Shown in pieces: positions 18,289 to 26,100 of a stretch of 64,000 nt of DNA. Made by a program: the position numbers and the translations under genes. The stretch's first letter is position 1. Each line of letters opens with the position of its first letter. The stretch is taken from contig NZ_JAESND010000001.1 of NCBI RefSeq assembly GCF_016865585.1, positions 248,001 through 312,000 of the forward strand. Reading direction: 5' to 3'. The notes under the pieces are model-generated. The model saw only the letters and a program-made list of their open reading frames with translations, did no database searches and was not told the origin of the DNA. The DNA comes from Jeongeupia naejangsanensis. Lineage in GTDB: Bacteria; Pseudomonadota; Gammaproteobacteria; Burkholderiales; Chitinibacteraceae.

Positions 18289-19146
18289 TCAGGGCAAGTT
18301 TGTCGTTGACGGCGTCCACCAGCGGGTCCACACCGGCTCGCAGCCGATGGGCAGATCGGCATTCAGGCCCGGCTCGCGGGCACCCTCACCCGTTGCGTGG
18401 TAGTCGGTGCCGCAGGATGCGAGAAAGCCGAACTCCTGCGCCAGACGCGAAAACCGGCCGACATCGGCTGCACCGTGGCTCCCCGAGACGACTTCGATCG
18501 CCTCGCCACCCAGGCGGCGATACTCGGTCAACAGTACACGCAAGGTCTCGTTGCCCAGCTCGTACCGCCCCGGATGCGCCAAGACCGCGACGCCGCCTGC
18601 CTCGCGAATCCATTCGATGGCTTCGTGCAGACGGGCCCATTCGTGCTCGACATACCCCGGCTTGCCACGCACCAGGAATTTCTTGAACACGCTTTTGGTG
18701 TCCTTGGCCTTGCCGGCTTCGACCAGATAGCGGGCGAAGTGGGTGCGACTGATCATTTCCGGATTGTCGGCATACTTGCGTGCGCCTTCGAGCACACCTT
18801 CGATGCCAACTGCGGCCAGCGATGCGGCCATACGTTCGCCGCGCTCGGCACGGCCGGACCGGACGGCCGCCAACCCCTCGACGATTGCCGGGTGCTCGGG
18901 GTCGAACCCGAGGCCGACAATGTGCAGCGTATGCTTGCCCCAGCTGACCGAGATCTCGACGCCGCTGATGAACCGCATACCCAGTCTGGCGGCTTCGTCG
19001 GCCGCATCGGGCAGACCGCGCACATCGTCATGATCGGTCAGCGCAAACAGCTGACAGCCCCGTTCAAACGCCTTGCGCACGACCTCGCGCGGCGGCAGCA
19101 AACCGTCAGAAACATTCGAGTGACAATGCAGATCGACCGGTGTCAT
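18289..19146 (-). CDS. rnm: PHP-domain 5'-3' exoribonuclease RNase AM (YciV/TrpH-like)
   Basis: 285 residues. The PHP metal site begins with DLHCHSNVSDG (His7, His9) and continues with LTDHDD, GVEIS, HIVGLGFD, AHPGRY and the closing GTDYHATGE. In E. coli this family trims the 5' end of 5S and other rRNAs and degrades short RNAs. Start: the ATG at 19146 shares four bases (ATGA) with the SemiSWEET stop. Upstream in-frame residues overlap that gene and are not conserved. It is followed by a yciO-like gene, matching E. coli gene order, which supports this assignment over histidinol phosphatase-type PHP proteins. Confidence 0.87.
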   Translation of the reverse strand: MTPVDLHCHSNVSDGLLPPREVVRKAFERGCQLFALTDHDDVRGLPDAADEAARLGMRFISGVEISVSWGKHTLHIVGLGFDPEHPAIVEGLAAVRSGRAERGERMAASLAAVGIEGVLEGARKYADNPEMISRTHFARYLVEAGKAKDTKSVFKKFLVRGKPGYVEHEWARLHEAIEWIREAGGVAVLAHPGRYELGNETLRVLLTEYRRLGGEAIEVVSGSHGAADVGRFSRLAQEFGFLASCGTDYHATGEGAREPGLNADLPIGCEPVWTRWWTPSTTNLP

Positions 19147-19412
19147 CGTTTTGCCCCAACCGAATACCGAAGTTTCATCGCCAGCACCGAGCCGGCGAGC
19201 AGCAGCGTGATCGAGTTCGGAATGATCAGCGGCCACGACGTGATCACCACGCCATACAGCAGCCACAGCGCCACACCGAAGACGAACAGCGAATACATGC
19301 CGAGCGAGATGTCATCGACCGATCGCGTTCGCCACACCTTGATCACCTGCGGCAGGAACGCAAACGTCGTACAGACGCCGGCAACGTGGCCGATCCAGTC
19401 GAACGGGCTCAC
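19143..19412 (-). CDS. SemiSWEET (MtN3/saliva) family sugar transporter
   Basis: 89 residues forming one triple-helix bundle: helices at about 5-24, 38-56 and 62-80. The PQ motif at 21-22 lies in FLPQVIKVWRTRS, followed by the SVDDISLGMY stretch typical of the family. SemiSWEETs dimerise to make a bidirectional sugar channel-like transporter. The start is GTG at 19412, sharing four bases (GTGA) with the cysM stop, and its own stop shares ATGA with rnm, so translation is coupled on both sides. The substrate is unknown. Confidence 0.88.
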   Translation of the reverse strand: MSPFDWIGHVAGVCTTFAFLPQVIKVWRTRSVDDISLGMYSLFVFGVALWLLYGVVITSWPLIIPNSITLLLAGSVLAMKLRYSVGAKR

Positions 19413-20299
19413 GCGGGGAACACGCCGGTCGACAGATAACGATCGCCACGATCGCAGACGATGGTCACGATCACCGCGTTCTCTACTTGGTTGGACAGCT
19501 TCAGCGCGGCGGCGAGCGCACCACCCGACGAAATGCCAGCGAAGATGCCCTCTTCGCGCGCCAGCCGGCGGGTCATGTCCTCGGCCTCCTGCTGGCCGAT
19601 TTCCATGACGCGATCGATCTGCGAGAAGTCACAGATCACTGGCACGTACTCGACTGGCCACTTGCGGATGCCGGGAATCGATGCACCATCGGTGGGTTGC
19701 ACGCCGACGATCTCGACTTGCGGCGCTATTTCCTTCAAGTAGCGGCCGGTCCCCATGATGGTGCCGGTCGTGCCCATGCTGGAGACGAAATGCGTGATCG
19801 TACCCTCGGTATCACGCCAGATTTCCGGCCCCGTGGTCTCGTAATGCGCAAGAGGGTTGTCCGGGTTGGCGAACTGGTCGAGCACCAGCCCTTTGCCCTC
19901 GGCCACCATCTGTGTTGCGAGGTCACGCGCGGCTTCCATCCCCTCGACAAGGATGACGTCCGCGCCATAGGCCTTCATGGTCTGGACCCGCTCGACGCTG
20001 GAATTGGCCGGCATGATCAGCACCATCCGGTAACCCATCATCGCCGCAGCCATTGCCAGTGCGATGCCGGTGTTGCCACTGGTTGCCTCGATCAGCGTAT
20101 CGCCGGGGCGGATCGTGCCGCGCGCTTCGGCATGGCGGATCATCGACAACGCGGGCCGGTCCTTGACCGAACCGGCGGGATTGTTGCCCTCGAGTTTGAC
20201 GAGAACGATATTGCTCGTATCGCCAGGCAGGCGTTTGAGGCGGACCAGCGGCGTATTGCCGATGAAATCCTCGAGCGTTTTGAATCGGGGTGTAGTCAT
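19409..20299 (-). CDS. cysM: Cysteine synthase B
   Basis: 296 residues of the PLP fold-type II family. The PLP lysine is Lys46 in NPAGSVKDRP, the phosphate-binding loop is EATSGNTGIALA and the glycine-rich loop is SSMGTTGTIMGTG. Length (303 in E. coli CysM versus 323 for CysK) and the CysM-like ISSGGALAAAL and CDRGDRYLSTGVF ends favour CysM. It makes cysteine from O-acetylserine with sulfide or thiosulfate. The ATG at 20299 is only six bases after a perfect TATAAT box (20306-20311), so the mRNA may be leaderless. It heads the run SemiSWEET-rnm-yciO-like. Confidence 0.92.
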   Translation of the reverse strand: MTTPRFKTLEDFIGNTPLVRLKRLPGDTSNIVLVKLEGNNPAGSVKDRPALSMIRHAEARGTIRPGDTLIEATSGNTGIALAMAAAMMGYRMVLIMPANSSVERVQTMKAYGADVILVEGMEAARDLATQMVAEGKGLVLDQFANPDNPLAHYETTGPEIWRDTEGTITHFVSSMGTTGTIMGTGRYLKEIAPQVEIVGVQPTDGASIPGIRKWPVEYVPVICDFSQIDRVMEIGQQEAEDMTRRLAREEGIFAGISSGGALAAALKLSNQVENAVIVTIVCDRGDRYLSTGVFPA

Positions 20300-20305
20300 G
20301 CGGCG

Positions 20306-20311
20306 ATTATA
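20306..20311 (-). promoter_or_regulatory. -10 box TATAAT immediately upstream of cysM
   Basis: Perfect sigma-70 -10 hexamer on the minus strand, six bases before the cysM ATG, placing the expected transcript start at or next to the A of the ATG. No good -35 match at 16-18 bases (CGCGTG at 17). Confidence 0.45.
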
Positions 20312-20366
20312 CCTCGCCGCATGACAGGCACGCGAAGGCGCGCACCCCGAATTCATCCTGAATGGC

Positions 20367-20936
20367 TTACTGCGCCGGTTGTTCAACCCAGATTGCGATC
20401 GAGCGACGCAGGATGACGCCGATCTGGTCGCCGACGGCGATCTGCTCAAGCGCGGCCGGGTTCTTCACGTTCGCCTCGACCACCTTGTTGTCGGGCGTTT
20501 TGACCTTGATGCGCGATGCCTTGCGGTCGACCGCAACCACGTCGGCCGTCAGCGTCTCGGTCTTCACCCAGCCACCACCCGGACGCTGACCCGGCTCGCT
20601 GCGGGCGGAATCGGTCGATTCGGTCGTGCCGCGAACGCCGGCACCACCTTTGATCAGCTCGTAAGCCACCGCGGCGCTGATTTTGGTCGAAATCTTGTCG
20701 CCAACCTTGAGCTGGTCGAAGTTGCGTACTTCGGCGCCGACATCGATATCGGCAAGCTCGCCGCTCGGCAGCTGCACTGTCAGTTTGCGCTTGGCCGCAT
20801 CGATCGCGGTGACCTGTACCGTCAGCTTGTCCTCTTCCTTGAGGGCGAACAGCGGTGCCGATGCGTCGTCGGCAGCAAAAGCCGGAACGGCAGCAGAAAT
20901 CATCATTGCCAGCAGCAATTTGTTCACGATTTTCAC
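20367..20936 (-). CDS. Exported protein with two related beta-rich repeats
   Basis: 189 residues starting at a GTG (20936) with an AGGGAG ribosome-binding site. Residues 1-21 are a Sec signal peptide ending PAFAA/D. The mature part contains two similar units (about 38-90 and 128-180). Each has a V-x-A-[IV]-D strand, a basic turn, a KVKTP or TVQLP strand and a closing VGDQI/VGDKI turn leading into a hydrophobic strand. A disordered Ser/Thr/Pro/Gly linker (about 95-122) separates them. This looks like an internal duplication of a small beta-barrel. Function unknown; periplasmic location inferred. It lies 99 bases downstream of pbpC. Confidence 0.75.
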   Translation of the reverse strand: MKIVNKLLLAMMISAAVPAFAADDASAPLFALKEEDKLTVQVTAIDAAKRKLTVQLPSGELADIDVGAEVRNFDQLKVGDKISTKISAAVAYELIKGGAGVRGTTESTDSARSEPGQRPGGGWVKTETLTADVVAVDRKASRIKVKTPDNKVVEANVKNPAALEQIAVGDQIGVILRRSIAIWVEQPAQ

Positions 20937-21035
20937 GAAAGCACTCCCTGTAAAAGATATTGGTTTGAGCCTACAGCATACGTCATGCCATTCGATTGAG
21001 TCTGTAACGATACGCCGCCGCAACCATTTGCCCAC

Positions 21036-23171
21036 TTACGGCTTGCGCCCCGGTTTGAGCACGGCGCCGCGCACCTCGAAACGGCGCTCTTCGACGAGCG
21101 CGCCGCCGGCATTGCGCAACTGCAACAGATGCCGTCCAGGCCATGGAAACCACCCCAGACTTGCCCCGCTGCCGATCCGTTTGCCGTCGAGCCACCAGTT
21201 GCCACCGCTCACGCCTTCGGCGCGAAACATGATGCGCTGGCTTTGTGACGGGATATCCGGGTCCAGCGCATAGATCGCGCCATTGGCCGGATTGACGATG
21301 CGCGCCGGCGAGGACCGGACATCGGCAGCGGTCGCAAGCCTGACCTCACCCCGCTCCGTCCCCTTGACGAACCACTCCTGCCTCGTCGCCTCGACACCGT
21401 TTTCAAACACCACGCGCTGCGCCGTAACCCCAGGCGGCGGCGCAGGCGGGCGCGACGGTGACTGCTGCACCCGGTTCATCACTGCCAGCCACACCGGCGC
21501 CGCACCATGCATACCGGAGACGTCCCACATCGGCTCGCCGCTGGCGTTGCCGACCCAGACACCGACGGTGTAGTTGCGCGAAAAACCGACCGTCCAGTTG
21601 TCGCGCATATCCTTGCTGGTGCCGGTCTTCACTGCACTCCAGTACCGCGTTGCCAGCGCGCTTTCGAGTCCGAAGGTGCGCGAACGTGCCGTCCTGTCAG
21701 ACAGGATGTCGGCAATGATGAAGCTCGTCCCCGCGTCGGTGATGCGCTTGCCTGGCGCGACCGGCGCATCGCGTCGCACCCGGGGCGGCGAAACGACACC
21801 GCCGTCGGCGAGCGCCCGGTAGGCATTGGCCAGATCGACCAGACGGACATCGGCCGCACCGAGCGACAGCGAATAGCCGTAGTAGTCGCCCGCCTCGGAC
21901 AGGCTGGTCAACCCGAGCGCATACAGGCGATCGCGCAAACGGTTCGGTGTAACGATCTCAATCGCCCGCACTGCCGGCACGTTCAGCGACGACGCCAGCG
22001 CCGTCCTTACCGATACCGGCCCCTTGAAGTCGCGCGCGTAATTCTGCGGCATGTACAGGCCACTGGCCGTCTGCAGATCGAGCGGTGCATCGTCGAGCAG
22101 CGAAGCAGCCGTCAGCCAGCGCCCTTCGAGCGCCAACTGGTAAAGGAAGGGCTTGAGCGTCGAGCCGGCCTGCCGCAGCGCGACGACGGTGTCGACATCG
22201 CGCGCCCGCGACAGCCCGCCGCTCGACCCGACCCAGGCGAGCACGTCGCCACTCGCGTTGTCGAGTACGATGACCGCACCATCCTGGACGTTGCGCTGCG
22301 ACAGCTCGAGCAAGTGCCGGCGCAGCGTCTGGTTGGCAAAACGCTGCAAGCCGGCATCGAGTGTCGTCGGGATGCGCTGACCGGCCTTGGCCCCGACCAG
22401 TACCTGACGGGCGAAATGCGGCGCCAGCGATTCGGGTTGCACATCGGACACCGCTTTGCGGGCCAGTGCAAGCTGTGTTTCGCCTCGCAACCCGCCACAA
22501 TCGTCCCGAGCCTTCATGTCCTTGAGGATCACGCAGGCACGATCGGTGACGCGATCGCTTGACGCATTGGGCGCACGGATCAGTGCTGCAGCAATCGCCG
22601 ATTCGCGGGCATTGAGTCCGGCAGGCAGCTTGCCGAACAGCGTTGTCGATACCGCCGACAGCCCGACGAGCTCGCCACGGAAGCTGACCAGGTTCAGATA
22701 GGCCTCGAGAATCTGCGCCTTGCTCCAGTCATGCTCGAGCGAACGGGCAGAGACACTCTGCCCGGCTTTCTGCCAGAAGCTGCGTCGCCCCTGATCACGG
22801 CGAAGGTCCTCATCGATCAGGCCAACCAGTTGCATCGTCAGCGTCGATGCACCCCGCGTCTTGCTGCTCCAGAGGTTGCCCCAGGCCGCTGCCGCGACGG
22901 CCGACCAGTCGATGCCACTGTGCGCATAGAAGCGTTTGTCTTCCGATACGACCAACGCATGACGTAGCGCCGGCGACGTCTCGACCAGCGTCACCCAGTC
23001 GCCCCGTCGCTGCTTCATGTCGACGCGGACGCGCTGAATCTCGACGCCATGCCGGTCGAGCAGCACGGCATCCGACGAGTGCCAGTCGGCCTTGACCGCC
23101 TCGAACGTCGGCAGCGCCCACGCCGGCAGTGTCGCCAGCGCAAACACTGCCACCCCCCACTTACTTCGCAT
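21036..23171 (-). CDS. pbpC: Penicillin-binding protein 1C
   Basis: 711 residues from the ATG at 23171. A signal/anchor sequence is at 1-20. The glycosyltransferase domain has catalytic Glu77 in SEDKRFYAHSGIDW. The transpeptidase domain has Ser337-x-x-Lys340 (STLK), SLN at 395-397 and KTG at 515-517. A C-terminal penicillin-binding-protein-C domain spans about 615-710. It is slightly shorter than E. coli PbpC (770) but has all catalytic motifs. PBP1C is an accessory peptidoglycan synthase. The start lies 11 bases inside the alpha-2-macroglobulin gene, the same pairing as yfhM-pbpC in E. coli. This supports a role in covering envelope breaches. Confidence 0.95.
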   Translation of the reverse strand: MRSKWGVAVFALATLPAWALPTFEAVKADWHSSDAVLLDRHGVEIQRVRVDMKQRRGDWVTLVETSPALRHALVVSEDKRFYAHSGIDWSAVAAAAWGNLWSSKTRGASTLTMQLVGLIDEDLRRDQGRRSFWQKAGQSVSARSLEHDWSKAQILEAYLNLVSFRGELVGLSAVSTTLFGKLPAGLNARESAIAAALIRAPNASSDRVTDRACVILKDMKARDDCGGLRGETQLALARKAVSDVQPESLAPHFARQVLVGAKAGQRIPTTLDAGLQRFANQTLRRHLLELSQRNVQDGAVIVLDNASGDVLAWVGSSGGLSRARDVDTVVALRQAGSTLKPFLYQLALEGRWLTAASLLDDAPLDLQTASGLYMPQNYARDFKGPVSVRTALASSLNVPAVRAIEIVTPNRLRDRLYALGLTSLSEAGDYYGYSLSLGAADVRLVDLANAYRALADGGVVSPPRVRRDAPVAPGKRITDAGTSFIIADILSDRTARSRTFGLESALATRYWSAVKTGTSKDMRDNWTVGFSRNYTVGVWVGNASGEPMWDVSGMHGAAPVWLAVMNRVQQSPSRPPAPPPGVTAQRVVFENGVEATRQEWFVKGTERGEVRLATAADVRSSPARIVNPANGAIYALDPDIPSQSQRIMFRAEGVSGGNWWLDGKRIGSGASLGWFPWPGRHLLQLRNAGGALVEERRFEVRGAVLKPGRKP

Positions 23172-26100
23172 CGACAACCTTGAATGCCGCATTCGGGAAC
23201 ACGCCGAACACGTCCGGCGCATACATTGCCTCGACCCGCGTCGGCGGCAGTTTGAACTCGCCGGCGCTGTTGAGCCGCACCGTGTACTCGACCGAGAACG
23301 TACCGCGCGGGACGTAACCGTAATAGGCGCGATAGCCCGCGAAACGGCGCTCCTCGTACGCCGGCCACGCCTCACCCTCGCGCTTCTCGCCACGGGTGGC
23401 GATCGCCGAATCGCGCCCCAAGCCACCACCCAGCACCGTTGCACCGGCCGGCACCGGGTCGTCGACAACCACCCAGGTCATGTCGCTTTGCGCATCGACA
23501 TCGAGCTTCACCCGCAGCACGTCGCCACGGCTGTACTGCCCCGCCACCTTCTGCTCGACTGCGCTGACCGTTTTCTTGACCCGGAAACCGGCACCCAGCG
23601 GCGCCTTGAGCGGCACTGCGGCCGAAACCTGCACGGTGGCCCATGGCGCACCGGCACCATCGTGCTTCAGGTTCAACACGCCCTTACCGCCAGCCGGCCA
23701 CGACAGCGCAATCGGCGCCGGCGTTGCTGCAGGCCAGCGCTGTTCGCGGCTGGCATCGCCAAGTGCCACTTTCGTCGCACCGGTCACCGGCGTGGCATCG
23801 AACTGTCTGGCGAAAGCCGCCACGGCGAGCGAGCCCCAGACATTGGCCGTCGTGGTCCGCCACGTGCCTTGCGTCTGCCGGCCGATCAGCCCATTGAGGA
23901 GTCGCGGCATATCGTCCTTCCAGCCCGGCAGGCTGCGCGTCACCAGCAGCAACCGCGCCGCATTGACGTCGGCACTGCGCATCAGCCACCACCAGTCGTC
24001 ATCCTTTTCGGTCGAGAACTGCAGCCGGGTACCCTGATACGTAAGCCGGCCGCGCAGCAGCTGTTCGGCCTCGGCAAGCTTCGCCGTACGATCCGGCAGT
24101 GCCGGCAGACGTTCGAGCAGCGACAACCAGTCGACCAGCATCGCCGTCGGCCAGGTGTTCGGCTGGATCGCCAGCACTGCCAGTTGGCGCGGCTCGGCGC
24201 GGCCGTAACGGCTCAGCGCTTCGAGCGCGGCAAGGCGGCGCGCATCGATGTCCGAGCGCGGCGCCCATGCGTCGCGCTTGAGCTTGCCCTCGACAAAGCG
24301 GGTCAGCCCCTGCAGCATCTTCTCGCGGCTGGCGTCGGGAATCGTCCACCCCGCTTCCGACGCAACGGCAAGCAGATAGCCCGTCAGCGTATCGCTGCCG
24401 CTGGCAGCATCGCCTTCGCGCGGCGGAAAGTAGTTGGCCAGCCCGTCGGCATCGAGGTAAACGGGCAGCTCGGCCATCAGCGCGTCCCAGCGCGCCCTGT
24501 CGGACAGACCGATCGCAACCGACGCCTTCTGTTCAAGGCAGACATACGGGTAGTCGGCAAACCAGCGCCGCACCGCCGGCAACTCGGCCGACAGCCGCGA
24601 CTGCAGCTGTACCGACACCCCGCCGCGCCCCGGCAATGCTGCTACAGGCAGTGCGAGCGGAATGCTCACCTCGGCATCGATCCGCCGCAGTGTCGCCTGC
24701 TGCACCGCGACCGGCACCGCCGGCTCGACCTGCTGAGCGAACGCGAGACGATCCACCGCCTTGCCGCCGACTTCGTTGGCAACCAGCGTCCACTTCAGCG
24801 ACCTGAGCCCATCCGGCACCGTCATCGGCCAGACCAGTTCGCGCGCTTCACCGGACGGCAGTGCCAGCTTCGTCACCGGCAGCGCCGGCAATCCTTCAGC
24901 CTGCGCACTGATCTGGACGTTCATCGCCCGAGTGCTGCCGTTGCGCAGTGTCGCCAGCGCACGGATCTGGTCGCCCTCGCGAACCAGCGGCGCAAATCCG
25001 GACGTCAGCTGCAGGTCTTGAGTCACCGCCACGCTGGCCGAACCGGTACCGAAGTAGCCGGTGCCCGCGTCAGCCACCGCAACGAAACGGAAGCGGGTCA
25101 GCGCATCGTTGATCGGCACGGCAATCTTCGCCCGCCCATTGGTGTCGAGCACCAGTCGCGGATTCCACACCAGCAGCGTATCGAACAGCTCGCGTGTCGG
25201 CGCAAAACCGCCACCGCCGCCCGGTGGCAGTGCCTTGCGGCCGTAGTGGCGCTTGCCGATGACCTCGAGCTGCGCCGTCGCCGTCTCAACGCCGTAGCTG
25301 CGCCGCTGCAGCATCGCTTCGAGCAGGTTCCAGCTTGAATTGGGCTGCAGCTCGAGCAGCGCCTCGTCGACCGCGGCAAACGCGATCTCGGTACCGGCCG
25401 GTGCCGGCTTGCCGTCGGGCAGCTTCACCTGGACGGTGACTTGCGCCGTTTCTCGAACCCCGTAGCCGGGCTTGTCCGGCGTTACCGTAATGCCCAGCTT
25501 GTGGCCTGCCTCGCCGACGCGGATCTCGGCGATACCGTACTTGAATGCCGGCTTGGCCAGATCGACCGTTGCCGTTGGCGCCTGATAGTCCTTGCCTTCG
25601 TTCCAGTACGCGTCCCACCACGACACCGGTGCCTTCCAGCCCCAGGTGAAGAACGAATACCACGGCACATCACGAACGCGGCCGCGCACCGCCAGCACCG
25701 ACACATAAACGTTGGGCGCCCAAGCCGCACTGACCGGCACTTCGATCATCGGCGACTTGCCTTCAAGCTCGACCACGCGCGTTTCGATCACGCCTTCGCG
25801 CTCGATCGCCACCCAGGCGGTCGCTTTGCGGAACGGCATCCGGACCTGGAAGCGGGCGGTTTCGCCGGGCTTGTAGCTTTCCTTTTCGGCGAGCACGTCG
25901 ATCCGGTCGTTGTTGTCGACATCGAACCAAAGCTCGTCCTGCTTGCTGACCCAGACCGACTGCGCCGCGCGGGCGCTGTGGCCCTCGCCGTCGTCGGCAC
26001 TGGCAACGAGTTCGATACTGCCGGCGTCTTTCAGCGCCAGATCGCAGAACACCAGACCACGCGCGTCGGTTTCACCGCTGCAGACCTTGCCCAGATCGTC

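Noticed and set aside
23092-25338. A 748-codon plus-strand open frame over the alpha-2-macroglobulin gene
   Set aside because: It is antisense to well-supported coding sequence, has low-complexity Arg/His/Gln-rich translation and no ribosome-binding site or family motif.
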